In this document: in pieces, positions 21,694 to 32,480 of the stretch
Layout: every line of letters starts with the position of its first letter
How positions within the stretch are numbered: position 1 is the first letter of the stretch
NCBI RefSeq assembly: GCF_024868665.1
Contig: NC_079901.1
Coordinates: forward strand, 3,901,259-3,965,258
Direction of reading: 5' to 3'
Source of the DNA: Triplophysa rosa
Taxonomy: Eukaryota; Chordata; Actinopteri; Cypriniformes; Nemacheilidae
DNA: 64,000 nucleotides
Notes under the pieces: model-generated
What the model saw: the letters and a program-made list of their open reading frames with translations, nothing else
The model's database searches: none
What the model was told of the DNA's origin: nothing
Made by a program: the position numbers and the translations under genes

Positions 21694-23817
21694 CAGAGGT
21701 GGGACCAAGTCATTGCTTTGCAAGTCACAAGTAAGTCTCAAGTCTTTGCATGCAAGTCTCGAGTCAAGTCCCGAGTCAAGACAGATAAGTCCAAGTCAAG
21801 TCCCGAGTCAAGACAATCAAGTCCAAGTCGAGTCCAAGTCCTCCTCAAGTTTAAACTTCCAGTCTTTAACAAGTCATTAGTTCTCTTTCCCCAAATCAGT
21901 TTCACTGTATTAAATAGTACAGTAGATTTATATTAATTTATGTCAGAAAGGCTTCACAATGTTTTATATGACATAACTAAGGGCACTGTGGTAGAAATTT
22001 ACTTCACACACCTGACTGAAGATATAGCTAATAGATAATAGCTGTACAGGACACACCAGCTATTCTAACCATTCTAATTTTGGGTCTGACCTCTATAACT
22101 GTAATATTACTGTATACTGTATGTACTGTAGTTCATATTATAATATACTGTACAAAATTGAATTTAGGTATTAAGTTATACAATTGTTGTTCTTTTGTTT
22201 TGAATAGTATATTCAAGGTTTCCAGTAGGAATACTAAAACATTTTTATCACAAACACAATGCAATTTTCATTAAATGATACATTGTATAAATTAAATTAT
22301 TTATTGTTATAAATGAATTATTAACTTTCCAATCAAATGTAAGTATACAACATAAATCAAAATGTTATTGAACAACAAAAAGGTGAATAAATAATGTCAG
22401 GATTTTTATTTTGGGATAAATTACCATGTTAAATAATGCATTGACTATAAAACATATTTGAACTTTGAACATCATTTTTGTAAGACTATAGAAAGTAAGA
22501 AAATATTTTCTGGCATACTAATGACTGGGCAATGTGTTTTAGTTGCAAGAAATGGTTCACTCTTTTCTTCATTATCTCTTATAAAAAATAAATACAAACA
22601 TATCTTTAAATGTCGTTTGTGCTCCACCTGATTTATGTGTGTGGTTCTGTGGTATAACGTTTTCACTAACGTTACATTCTACAATCATACTTTATGTTAG
22701 CTTTTATTTCTGTTAGCTACAGGCAAAAATATAGAGCTTGTATTCGAGAAATGTGCTATGACTGTCAACGAAAAATGTAATGCTGTATGCTTCAGATTGC
22801 ACAGAATGAGCAAGCGATCATGAATTATAAGCATGACAGCAACCGTTAGCTAGTTTGAGAGAGCAATTATCATAGATATTGTGTAGGCATACATGGAATG
22901 CATTTAAGCTGGCTAGCAAACAAGTTGAAATCGTCACAAAAATACCTTCTATGAGCTTCTAAACGACATGTTTCATAAAACAGATTTTGAGTTTGGCGCC
23001 TCCCGCTCCATCTGACGTTCCTCCAGTCATGAGACAACTGACCAATTTAAGCTTATGAAGGGCTACCACGCCTGCGCAGAAATGTGGATTTTCTGATATT
23101 TATGTTTAAACATGTGTACATCTATTTTGCGTTTTAAGGTAGACCATCGTTTGATGCCAGGTTATTAGGGCTATGCGCTGCAATGCAGTTCAAGTCGGGC
23201 GGGTTTACAACATGAAAGCTCACCCATTTCTCCCAACATGAAATGAATGGCTGGGACAGGAGCGTGAGGGAGACCAGGGAGAATAGTACAGCTTTATTAT
23301 TTCCTACACAATTGGATGCGTTTGAGATGAATAAAACATCTTAAATTTAAGGTTGAAAGGTTAATTAATAATAATTGCTGCCTACAAAGAAGTTAAAGTA
23401 TTTTAAATACATTATTAACAGTTTACTAGCACTTGTTTCTAATTTATGGACTAATTGTCCGGAATATGAAATAAATATTATGTGGTTTAAAACACTGAAC
23501 AGTTTTGATAAATGACAAGCGCCCACGTCACAATGGGCGAGGCTTTCTCTGGCACAGTGCCAAACACAGCGCGCCGCTCTTACCTGTGTGATTTGCTCCA
23601 GAGAACAGCCGACCGTGATCACAACTTTGATGTTTGGTTTTAAAATATATAAAGACTTGCCGAGTCATAGAGTTCAAGTCTAAGTCAAGTCACGAGTCAT
23701 TGGTGTCCAAGTCGAAGTCTTCTCTGATTTTGTCAAGTCGAGTCACTCGCAAGTCATCAAATTTGTGACTCGAGTCCGAGTCGAGGCCAAGTCAAGAGAC
23801 TCAAGTCCACAATTCTG
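21694..23817. mobile_element. Non-autonomous hAT element, 2124 bp
   Basis: Begins CAGAGGTGGGACCAAGTC and ends CAAGTCCACAATTCTG, a short imperfect inverted repeat of the CAG...CTG type. Flanks are GTAATTCC (21686-21693) and GTAATTGC (23818-23825), a 7/8 match to an 8-bp duplication. Both ends are dense in AAGTC/GAGTC motifs (21700-21850 and 23660-23815), probably subterminal repeats. No transposase is visible between them; the interior is AT-rich. Inserted in the 5' region of L2 copy 1. Confidence 0.8.
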
Positions 23818-24061
23818 GTAATTGCGATTTACCAAGGTTGCTTGATGAATCGTAGTATATACGCTTAAAGAGTACATTCCTCAATATTTTTAAGGGTTTA
23901 TTTTGGTTTATGGAGTGTCCGACAACAAGTTTATGTACATAAATGATGTAAAAATACTATTATTTCGTAATAATAAGCAGTTTTTATTACCTTACTTCTT
24001 GACTGACTCTCAAATGATTCGTTCCGCGATTCATCTGTGTAATCTCCGCCTTTCCGCCAGC

Positions 24062-24170
24062 GTAGTCTGATCTGATTGGTCAGATAGTGTAGTCTGCTGT
24101 GATTGGTCAGATGGTCTAGTCTGCTGTGATTGGTCAAATGGTCTAGTCTGCTGTGATTGGTCAAACGCGT
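24062..24170. repeat. Tandem repeat of inverted CCAAT boxes (4 copies)
   Basis: About 30-bp units of the type GTCTAGTCTGCTGTGATTGG then TCAAATG. Each carries GATTGGTCA, the inverse of a consensus CCAAT box. It lies 90-190 bp upstream of the plus-strand first exon at 24257, a plausible promoter array. Confidence 0.75.
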
Positions 24171-24256
24171 TCAGCATGTGTCGCAAATGGACCGCCTATC
24201 ATTACTGCTGTATTACGGTTTGCAGGTGGTTGGATATTAACAGTGTATAGAGAGAG

Positions 24257-24329
24257 ATGGCGTCGATTTTACCTTACCAGTTCGAGCCCGAGTCTGACGA
24301 ATCATTCTTTAATCCTTATACAGATGCCA
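24257..24329 (+). CDS. Orphan first exon resembling P2X7-like fish proteins
   Basis: ATG in the context GAGAGATGGCG begins MASILPYQFEPESDESFFNP followed by YTDA, ending at a donor site (GCCA|GTAAGA). The start MAxxxPYQFEPESD is the stereotyped N-terminus of a large fish family of short zinc-binding proteins annotated as P2X-purinoceptor-7-like; this comes from memory of the family and is not certain. No second exon is found before the element ends at 25196. The tandem CCAAT array lies just upstream. Confidence 0.5.
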
Positions 24330-24632
24330 GTAAGAAAAAGGACTGTTTTAGACACTTCTCTTGTAACAGTTAGTTATCACGGCATACAGTGTACGGTGTT
24401 CGTATCTTCAGATGTTATTATAACTATAGTACACCACGCAGTTCTTGAAATAAAGACTTTGCGAGTTAATATGGTTGAACACTTACATTAGCGCAACGAG
24501 TTTATAGCTAACGTTAGGTAAACAAACAGTAACAACCCCAAAAATAACGGTAACGTTAGCTAAACACAGACATGAGATAACGTCACACAAATTTAATTTT
24601 AAGTAAAGACAAAAATAAAGAGTCACACTTAC

Positions 24633-24908
24633 AGGTTGTGATTCGGTGGAGCTTACAGGTCCAAATAAAGTTGGTATTGCAACATCTTTTAAGGAAAGAC
24701 GTTTAATGTATCCTGCAGTAAAGGCGCCAAGATTGATGAAGCAATCTTCGGTAAAATGACGCGCGCAAAGTAAAACGTTCGGTTTATACTCCTTTGGTGT
24801 CGTTTGAAAAATAAATAGTAACCATTTTTTCCTCAGAAGTTCTTCCTTTGGTAGTGAAAATAAGACTGACTTAGTTTCACTACATAGAACACAGCTTCTC
24901 TTAGACAT
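24633..24908 (-). CDS. THAP-domain first exon (zinc finger DNA-binding)
   Basis: Start at 24908 (MSKRSCVLC), chosen because it places the THAP finger at the usual N-terminal position; an in-frame ATG also occurs at 24917. The C2CH signature is complete: CVLC, then CARHF about 40 residues later. The invariant Trp (RKKWL), the Phe in EDCF and the closing AIPTLF motif (AVPTIF-like) are present. The exon closes at a donor (CAACCT|GTAAGTG) at 24633. THAP domains bind specific DNA, including transposon ends in P-element- and Kolobok-like transposases. No downstream catalytic exons remain in this element, so only a truncated product is possible from here. Confidence 0.8.
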
Positions 24909-25200
24909 GATGCACACGTCACGAACGAGCTAGTACAGTGTTTGGGGAGGAGAGAGTTAAGTTTTCGCAGTCAGTAGGCGGGGATTTTTCTAGTGACGTA
25001 GGTACATTGTGGTTAAAGATTCGGACAGGTCATGGCTTGTTCGCGTGATTCAGAGTCGATTACCTTTTTTATAAGCTAATAACTTTGTTATTCGTTCACC
25101 TTCGGATTTACAACTTGGCAGATTGCTTACATTCAAACACGGCAAAATTAAACACTTCATGAAATGTATTTTTTATGATCTCGAGGAATGTACTCTTTAA

Positions 25201-27782
25201 AAGAGAAACAGTTAGCAAACAAAACAAACTAGAAGGCAAGCTGATGTTCTACAGTGTAAACAGAATGCAAGTTAGAATGCTAATGCTATGCTAACGGCGT
25301 TGAGTTAACTATCAATTTGGTTTGGAATTTTCAAGTAAATAACAAGGACAGCGTTATTGAGATATCAGGATAAGTTAGCGACGACAGTGATAAGTACACT
25401 AATGTTAAAACGAAGTGCAAGGATACAAACAAACCGCCAGCAGCGAGGCAGAAAGGAACCGGTGTACGAAAGTGTATGAAAGCTCAGATGTTACAGGTCA
25501 TACGTCACATTGAGAATGAGGAGAAATGTAAAGAAAGTGATGGAATTGTATGCCATACGATGTTGTTCAAAACACAAGGAGGAAGTCTTTGTTATTAGGT
25601 AATTTGATCATCAAATTGTAAGTTATTTATGATTTATTAGGCCGCCGTGCCTCATTTAATTCTGGTTGCTGATGTGCACAGTTGTTCATGTTGCTTGGCT
25701 TTATTTGAGATGAGTGATTTTGACTTGAGAGATCATTGTGCATATTTGCTGTTATTCTGCATAACAGTGACATTTTATCAGATTAATGGTACATTTACTA
25801 CGGTCAGTTGTTCCATACGTACCAGGTTAATATTACGATTTATTATAATCAAAATGTTTATATTATAATTTTTTTATTATAATCATAATTTATTCGCTGG
25901 TGAATCTTTATTTACTGTCTGCTAGTGTAGTCACCGGTTTTTCACTGAGAGCGCTCTCATAAGATGTGGTTTTTTTAAACTGGTATTGTGTTGTAACGTT
26001 AGTCTGTTGGCTTTATGATCAGACTGGGAGGCAGTGTTTGTCATGTGTGTGCAAACCGGGTGGTCCATTATTCCGCTGAAGAGCACATACACTCATCATA
26101 ATACATGTGTGTGATAATGATTTGTATTTGTATTTTATGCGATTTATTAATGGTGATAACTCTCTTGCTGTGCTGTTTGGCTTGTTGCATTTTAAGTGTG
26201 GAGTAACACTGTAAATGTATCATGTGGTAAATATGATGGTATAATGATGCGCACTTACATAGGAAAGCATAGAAAGGAGGCACGCGTTCGCAGAGGTCCA
26301 AGGTTCAAACGCTATCAGTAAGCTCACCTTGGCATGGAGGACTATATTAAACATGTGTTCATATGTGTATAAGTTTGGGTGCCCTTTGCAGTATAGTTAG
26401 AAACTGAACACCATCTACAGAACCCATTGTTTCCCTATTTCCACATCAGTCCACCAGCAGAATCCTCAGTCTGTCTATTCAAAATGGGCATGGAAAATAA
26501 ATGACTTCCTGTTAGCAGCAAACAGGCCTGGGGGTTAAAAAAGGGGCATTCTGGTTATCTCTTCCAGCAATGGGCCACACTCCATAAGGACAGCATCAAA
26601 GCCTCTGCACCTCAACACTTTTACGAGGCTTGCTGCCGCAGGGCTGACATGTGTTCTCCAGGGCCAGGATGCCTGCATCCTGCGACGGCCAAAATTGTTA
26701 ATAAAAAACGTACATGGTCGTAAAAGTGACACAGGAGCCCTCTAATTGCATTTAACATTTCAAAAGGACAGGAAACACATAAAACACAAGACATTGTATT
26801 CATCTTAGGAAATATTTGTCCAATCCTAAAGGTACCATGTTCGTAAACTGATGTTCTGGTTATTTTACCTTGATTTTACAGTAAGACCTTCTTGTACAAA
26901 ACTGACCATGTGGTTTCTCATTCAAGATATGTAATGTTTACCTTTCTCCACTACTGCTTTCTTCCTAAGTAAAGAGTGCACATCTCCACCACAAGATGGA
27001 GATTGCTTCCTTTTCTAGTTGTTCACATCCGTTTAAATCTTTGGAAGATATATGGGACACAGTGTTTGTTCAGACTGACAAGCTATTTGGCATCGGAAAG
27101 GAAACCCTGAGAGAAGCAATCAATGTTTTAGATACCGGGCACCTTAAGAGTGCACATGCAAGGTAACAGTTTATACCCTCTGAGGGTACTCGGCAGCCAA
27201 GCGTGTCTTAAGAAAAACAAATTCAGCAAATATTAGCCTAATGATTTTCTATATTCATTGTATGTCATTCAATGTATTAATTATTGATATGTCATTTGTC
27301 TGTACTTCACTGCAGCTCAAATGCTTAGAAAATGGTCTAATGGTCAAATTTATGGAAGTTGTTTTGTTGTGCATGTACATTTTTTAAAATGACTTCTGTA
27401 CATTAGGAACTTAAAAATAATTAAAAAAATCTAATGCTTGCCTGGACTAACTATAATGCTGCAGTATAGTAATGTAATCTCTTGTTCAGTTGTCCAGTCA
27501 TTTCAAAGACTGCCTGAGCTGCTGATACTGTATGGAAGGTTTAGGGTTAGTAATTGATTTTTATATATCAATTAATTTTGAGTTATATAATGCTGTATCG
27601 AACTGTTACACTCAAAGTTTACACTGAATTATGTTAATTCAAATGATTTGTTGTAATTGCTAGTGTAATGACACGAAACACAAGAATACACATAATCACA
27701 ATAAAACAATACTGGACAGACACATGACAAACACTGGGGTACATACACAGGGAAACTAACAATGTAACAAGACACACACACA
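25201..27782. other. Mostly unique stretch, one possible exon
   Basis: No recognisable repeat ends and no long open frame. A possible coding exon is listed at 26996-27163. Other frames (for example 26535-26732 minus) lack motifs. This may be one of the few single-copy stretches in the window. Confidence 0.4.
26996..27163 (+). CDS. Possible single coding exon, function unknown
   Basis: Open from an ATG, reading MEIASFSSCSHPFKSLEDIW, then DTVFVQTDKLFGIGKETLRE and AINVLDTGHLKSAHAR. It closes at a good donor (TGCAAG|GTAACAG). The composition is protein-like (amphipathic, few low-complexity residues) and unlike the chance frames nearby. No family is recognised and no partner exon was found. It could be part of a host gene or an unrecognised transposon. 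Confidence 0.3.
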
Positions 27783-27999
27783 GAAAGTATTGGGAATGCC
27801 CCTTCTAATACATGGCTATTCTAGTCATTCCAATAAATATTAATGCTATACCATATACAGTGAGGGAAATAATTATTTGATCCCCTGCTGATTTTATAAA
27901 TTTGCCTTGTCTATAAAGGTTATAAATTGATTTGCATTTCAGTCAGTGAAATAGGTATTTGATCCCCGAGCAAAACATAACTTTGTACTTGGTGGAGAA

Positions 28000-29190
28000 A
28001 CCATTGTTGGCAAGCACAGAGGTAAGACATTTCTGATAGTTGGTCACCAGGTTTGCACATGTGTCAGGATACATTTTTAGTCCACTCCTCTGTAAATCTG
28101 TAAATCCTGTAAAATCAGGTTTCTTGGCTGTCGCTCAGCAAATTGGAGTTTTAGCCTCCTTCACAGACTGGCTAGGACATTTAGGCCCGGTTTCACAGAC
28201 AAGGCTTAAGGCTAGTCCCAGACTAAAATGAATGTGTGACCTGTCTTAACTAAATATAACTTGCAGAAATAACAGAAATATCTTAAAATATATCAGTGCC
28301 ATTATTTTGTCTCAAGATGCATACCACTAATGTATACTTCTAAGGCATATTTATAAAAGTTACATAAATATCTTAATTCAACTAAGGCATAGTCCTGGCT
28401 TAAGCTAAGCCGTGTCTGTGAAACCGGGCCTTAATGTGCTTCTCCTTAAGCCCCTCTTTGGTTGTCTTGGCAATATGTTTTGGGTCTTTGTCATGTTAAA
28501 GGAACATCCACGACCCATCTTCAGGGATGTAGTTAAGGGGAGGAGGTTTTTACGGTACATGGGCCCATCCCTCAGCCCCTCAATGCGGTGAAGTCATCCT
28601 GTACCTGTAGCAGAGATAAAAAGCCCTAAAGCATAATGTTTCCAACACTGTGCTTCTCTGTAGGGATGGTGTTCTTAGGGTCATAGTCAGCATTTCTCTT
28701 CCTACAAAAACAGGAGTCAATTTTGGTCTCACAGCACTTTCTCCAAAGCCTTTTCTGAATCATTTTGATGTTCATTGTCAAACTTCAGACGAGCCAGGCG
28801 GGCCTTCTTGGGCAGGAGGACCTTGCGGGTGCTTCAGGATTTCAATCTATTGTGGCATAGCGTGTTACCAATGGTTTGCTTGCTAACTGTGGTCCCAACT
28901 GTTTTGAAATCATTAACAAGCTTCTTCCGTGTAGTTCTGGGCTGATCTTTAACCTTTCTCATGTTCATCCTTACCCCATTGGGGAAATCTAGCAGGGAGC
29001 TCCAGACCAAGGGCAATTGCTAGTTATTTTGTATTTCTTCTATTTCCAAATAATCGCACTAACAGTTGTTTCCTTCTCACCAAGCTTCTGTCTGTAGCCT
29101 ATTCAAGGTTTGTGCAGGTCTACAATCCTGTCCCTGACATCCTTTGAAACCTATTTGGTCTTGACCATGGTGGTGGAGAGGTTGAAATGT
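28000..29190 (-). pseudogene. Tc1 transposase remnant
   Basis: Minus-strand pieces include [20 protein letters not shown] and [20 protein letters not shown] (the helix-turn-helix region of Tc1 transposases). A frame change is followed by RKVLLPKKARLARLKFDNEH. Stops and frameshifts occur throughout and a Harbinger MITE interrupts the gene at 28184-28430. Not functional. Confidence 0.75.
28184..28430. repeat. PIF/Harbinger-type MITE, TTA duplications
   Basis: Ends GGCCCGGTTTCACAGACA and TGTCTGTGAAACCGGGCC are perfect inverses, flanked by TTA (28181-28183 and 28431-28433). The interior (GGCTTAAGGCTAGTCCCAG ... GTCCTGGCTTAAGC) is itself palindromic. The 3-bp TWA duplication is the Harbinger signature. 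A relative lies at 46739-46976. Confidence 0.8.
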
Positions 29191-29221
29191 AAGATACAGA
29201 TTCTGTTGGCAGGCATATTTT

Positions 29222-29450
29222 AGTGCATCAGGAAAGTATTCACAGCGCTTCACTTTTCCCAACATTGTTATGTTACAGCCTTATTCCAAAATGGATTAAA
29301 TTCATTATTTTCCTCAAAATTCTACAAACAATGGGGTATTGTTTGTAGAATCTTGAGGAAAATAATGAATTTAATCCATTTTGGAATAAGGCTGTAACAT
29401 AACAAAATGTGGAAAAAGTGAAGCGTTGTGAATACTTTCCGGATGCACTG
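29222..29450. repeat. Palindromic Tc1-derived MITE
   Basis: GTGCATCAGGAAAGTATTCA at the left mirrors GAATACTTTCCGGATGCACT at the right, with nearly perfect arms of about 100 bp (TTATGTTACAGCCTTATTCC / inverse). The flanks fit TA. The terminus matches the fish 'GTGCATCCGGAAAGTATTCA' Tc1 family. Inserted in the older Tc1 element. Confidence 0.75.
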
Positions 29451-30146
29451 TACATAACAACCTGACTTAGAGGAGTACTTTCTTAAAGTGACAGGACTAA
29501 TCTGTGGTCCGTATAGGCACTGTGGAGCCAGAATTCTTGCTGGTTGTATCAAATACGTATTTCACTGACTGAAATGCAAATCAATTTATAACCTTCATAT
29601 ACATTTTTTCCCAGATTTTTTGGTTGATATTCGGTTTCTATCAGTTAAAATAAACCTACCATAAAAATGATAGACCCTTCATTTCTTTGTAAGCAGGCAA
29701 ACTTACAAAATCAGCAGGGGATCGAATGAATATTACCATCACTGTACCATATTGAAGAATTTAGTTTCCATCTTTGTTGCAACATTTTTGGAAGGGCATT
29801 TTTCTGTTGTAAAATAACTGTACCCCTGTGTACAAGTCACTGGGTTTGGCTGATGAGTGTTTGACTCAAAGGTGTTCAGTTAGGTTCAGGTCTGGACTTT
29901 ATGCAGACCAGTCCAGTGTTTCCACACTAGACTGAATTAATAATTTCTTGCTTTCTGAAAAGGGACATTGTCATGATGTATTTGAAAATGACCCTTCCCA
30001 AACTGTTGCTATAAAATTAAAAGCACACAATTTTCTAGAATATCATTATATGCTGTAGTATTAAGATTTGTGCTCACAGACATAACAAAAGTAGTAAAAC
30101 CTGTTTATTAAAAGGGGGCGTCCCAATACTTTTTTCCATAGTGTAT

Positions 30147-30696
30147 ATACTGTAACAGTATAACAGTAACGGGCTTGTTTTAGGCTTGTCCTCCTTTTTA
30201 TATATTAGACATTCAAGAAGACATTCTTGACAAGTTGATGATGGTCAATTTAAAACATCGAACACGTTTACATATCACGCTGACACACATTACACATTCT
30301 GCTTGCACGCAGTTGCACCCGCGCGTTCACAGGTTTCCCTCGTCCACTATTCACCTCATGTGCAATGGAGAACATAAAGAGAAAAATTGCAAATGGCGAA
30401 TTTAAAACAGAAAAACGAAGAGGAAAGGCAAACTTCTGTGCTGTTTTTCTACACGATGTTCTTTAAGAGATTGTTCTTGTGGCTGTACCCGTGTTAGGAG
30501 GCTGTCTCGTTTTCTGTTTGGGATTAGACTTTTTTCATTGGTAATTGTTGCCTAAGTGTAAGGTAAGACAATCTGCATGTTGTTGTTATTATTATTATTT
30601 TAAATTGTTTCGATTTTACACGTTTTCGTTTGTTTTCAGCACGTTGTTCGCCGATGCAATCAGCAGAGCACATCCGTTTATAAATAAAGAGCCCTT
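30147..30696. other. Non-coding stretch between mariner MITE and Harbinger remnant
   Basis: No gene. The region 30290-30420 is modestly CpG-rich and might be the remains of a Harbinger element promoter or end, but nothing diagnostic is seen. Confidence 0.35.
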
Positions 30697-30716
30697 TTAA
30701 ACCCACTGCAGATTGA

Positions 30717-30765
30717 GTCCGAAATTTTCGTCCGAAATTTTCGTCCGAAATTTCCGCACGTTAAA
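30717..30765. repeat. Short tandem repeat (CGAAATTTTCGTC units)
   Basis: Three units of about 17 bp, CGAAATTTTCGTC plus CGAAATTTCCG, each a small palindrome. They lie downstream (minus strand) of the Harbinger transposase fragment. Confidence 0.7.
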
Positions 30766-30926
30766 AAATAAATACAAATATACAAATTCAATCACATTTA
30801 CACACTGCCTCCGATATTTTCGTCTGTCATAAAAAAATTCGGACCGGGTTCGATTTTCTGCGTTTTTCGCATCCGTAGGAATCGTTTTCAAAGGTGTTTT
30901 GGCTATTGTCCCTAATGTAAAACTCG

Positions 30927-31301
30927 TCAGATGCCACAGTTTGGTGCGAGTGTGTGCGCACGTGCCGCGGCGTGTGTGTGTCCACACCTTAGACATACTG
31001 CCAGTCTCTGTTCAGGATCAGTTGGTTCACGGAAATTGGTGGTCTTTTTAATATGTGGCTTCAGTATCACTAGCAAAGCATCAAACTGAGCAACTGACAC
31101 CCTGAAGTAAATTTTAAATCGGTCAGGATAATCCCGCAGTTCCATGAGGTGGAACTCTCCTTCCTCGTTACGCAACCTCAGGACTGGATAGACCCAATAT
31201 TTCCTTTTTATTTTTCTCTTTTTAAGAAGAGAGAGGACAACAAAATCGTCATCACTGTTTTCGCAACGGATTAATAAATATGCATCGGACTCAGTGTGCA
31301 A
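30927..31301 (-). pseudogene. PIF/Harbinger transposase N-terminal fragment
   Basis: Reads KRKYWVYPVLRLRNEEGEFH, then DYPDRFKIYFRVSVAQFDAL and TNFREPTDPEQRLAVCLR. This is the N-terminal region of HARBI1-like transposases of fish Harbinger elements. After CLR the frame turns into unrelated CA/CG-rich sequence, so the DDE catalytic domain is missing. Minus-strand L2 sequence begins immediately upstream, at about 31305. A 5' fragment only. Confidence 0.75.
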
Positions 31302-31304
31302 GGT

Positions 31305-31823
31305 TTCTGTCCGTGACGAATTGTGGAAAAGCGCTCAGAGTGTGTCTGCCTCAAGTACAAGGAAGACTGTTCCAAAGTTTAGGTGCTACATAGGAAAAGG
31401 ATCTACCACCTGCACTTGATTTTGAAAATCTAGGTATTACCAACTGACCGGAGCCCTGAGAACGTAGTGAACGTGCAGGACTGTAATACAAGAGAAGCTC
31501 ACTCAGGTACTCAGGAGCTACATTAAATCGTGTAGGGCTTCATAAGTAATCAGTAATATTTGAAACCTAATGCGTTGCTTAATAGGTAACCAGTGCAATG
31601 TTAATAGAACCGGGCTAATATGCTCATACTTTTTAGTTTGTGTAAGAACTCGAGCTGCTGCATTTTGAACTAGCTGGAGTTTTTGTAATAGGCCCACAGG
31701 GCAGCCACCTAATAGTGCGTTACAATAATCTAGTCTTGACGTCATGAATGCATGAATTAGCTTCTCTGCATCTGATAGTGACAGCATATGATGTAGTTTA
31801 GATATATTCTTAAAATGGAAAAA
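31305..31823 (-). mobile_element. L2-type LINE copy 2, 3' part (RT C-terminus)
   Basis: Minus-strand coding includes HMLSLSDAEKLIHAFMTSRL, DYCNALLGGCP, LQLVQNAAARVLTQTKKYEH and TLHWLPIKQRIRFQILL: the thumb/C-terminal region of L2 reverse transcriptase. Further 3', a degraded stretch matches SKSSAGGRSFSY, as also seen on the plus strand at 37921-38000. The copy continues at 35682 after the gypsy insertion. Confidence 0.8.
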
Positions 31824-31828
31824 CATGG
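31824..31828. repeat. 5-bp target duplication CATGG (left)
   Basis: Identical to 35677-35681. Removing the gypsy element rejoins L2 sequence as ...AAAATGGAAAAACATGG + TTTTACAGG, matching copy 1 near 9885-9905. Confidence 0.9.
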
Positions 31829-32150
31829 TGTAGCGAGGAAGGCGGACGAGAGCCGTGGGGCAGGAAGGCGGGCCGGTGGCGTGAGTGATAATGAGTATCA
31901 GCTGTACGTGCACCGGTCCCGCATGCCTCACGGGGAGCTAGGGAGCATAAGAGGACGAGCGACGGGACTGCCGGAGAGAGAGGACCCGGGCCCGGAAACT
32001 GTTAAGTTTGTTTATGTTTGTGTGGCCGGCAGTCGACCGTGAGGTGGCTGCCGGCCTTTTATTTGCTGGATTATTGTTTATTTATTTTGATTAAAGTTTT
32101 GTGAATGATCGCCGGTTCCCGCTTCCTTCCTTCTATTGAAGAGTGTTACG
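31829..32150 (+). repeat. 5' LTR, gypsy element 2
   Basis: 322 bp, starts TGTAGCGAGGAAGG. It shares GATAATGAGTATCAGCTGTA and GGAGCTAGGGAGCATAAG with the 3' LTR. ATTAAA near 32091 is a possible poly(A) signal. The final base is G instead of the A of the 3' LTR. Confidence 0.85.
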
Positions 32151-32169
32151 TTGGTGCCGAAACCCGGGA

Positions 32170-32480
32170 GGAAGGAGGGACATGCTGTCGAAGAGCCCTC
32201 GCCGCCGAGCGGCCTCGCGGTGCTGAGGAGTTCGGGCAGCGCGGACGAGGGTGTCCGCCAGCGGCTGCCCGAGATCGTGGTGCTGGAACGATGGGATTTG
32301 GTGGGGACGGAGAGCCCGCGGCCGTGCTCCTGGGACGAGGTGGGATGGCGGCCATGGAGGGAGCTCGGGAGTGCCGGCTGCCCTCAGCCAGAAGCCATCG
32401 CCGGCCGCCAGGAGGCGGATCGGGCCGTCCACCGAACGTCCAGCACCACAGCATAGCACGGCGAGGAAGAGCCTCTCGGC
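32170..32480 (+). pseudogene. Gypsy 5' internal fragment, probably gag leader
   Basis: GC-rich sequence open in several frames on both strands. No gag motif can be assigned with confidence. It stops at the hAT-like insertion. It is kept as a remnant because it lies directly after the primer-binding site. Confidence 0.35.

Larger units (their letters stand above)
23869..25196. mobile_element. Kolobok-like element, internally deleted, TTAA duplications
   Basis: Inverted ends AGAGTACATTCCTC (23869) and GAGGAATGTACTCT (to 25196) are perfect and each is flanked by TTAA (23865-23868 and 25197-25200). The 1328-bp interior holds two gene starts pointing inward: a short plus-strand first exon (24257-24329) and a minus-strand THAP exon (24633-24908). 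Each ends at a good donor site and neither has later exons here. Established knowledge: Kolobok elements make TTAA duplications, and some vertebrate members encode THAP domains. Inference: this is a deletion derivative of a larger two-gene element. Confidence 0.75.
27858..29744 (-). mobile_element. Tc1-like transposon with degenerate transposase
   Basis: Ends CAGTGAGGGAAATAATTATT and its inverse counterpart ...ATTACCATCACTG are flanked by TA at 27856-27857 and 29745-29746. Just inside, both ends carry the fish Tc1 motif GATCCCCTGCTGATTTT (right end GATC inverted). The interior holds a decayed minus-strand transposase and two later insertions (28184-28430 and 29222-29450). Confidence 0.8.
27783..30146. 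mobile_element. Outer mariner-type MITE, split by a Tc1 element
   Basis: The left end carries GAAAGTATTGGGAATGCCCC (27782-27801). The right end is the inverse form GGGGGCGTCCCAATACTTTT, ending near TCCATAGTGTA (30146). These are the two ends of the same mariner-like MITE family as at 1527. The Tc1 element at 27858-29744 lies within it. Confidence 0.55.

Noticed and set aside
25647..25868. 73-codon hydrophobic plus frame
   Set aside because: AT-rich chance frame with no signal-peptide-like start or motif.
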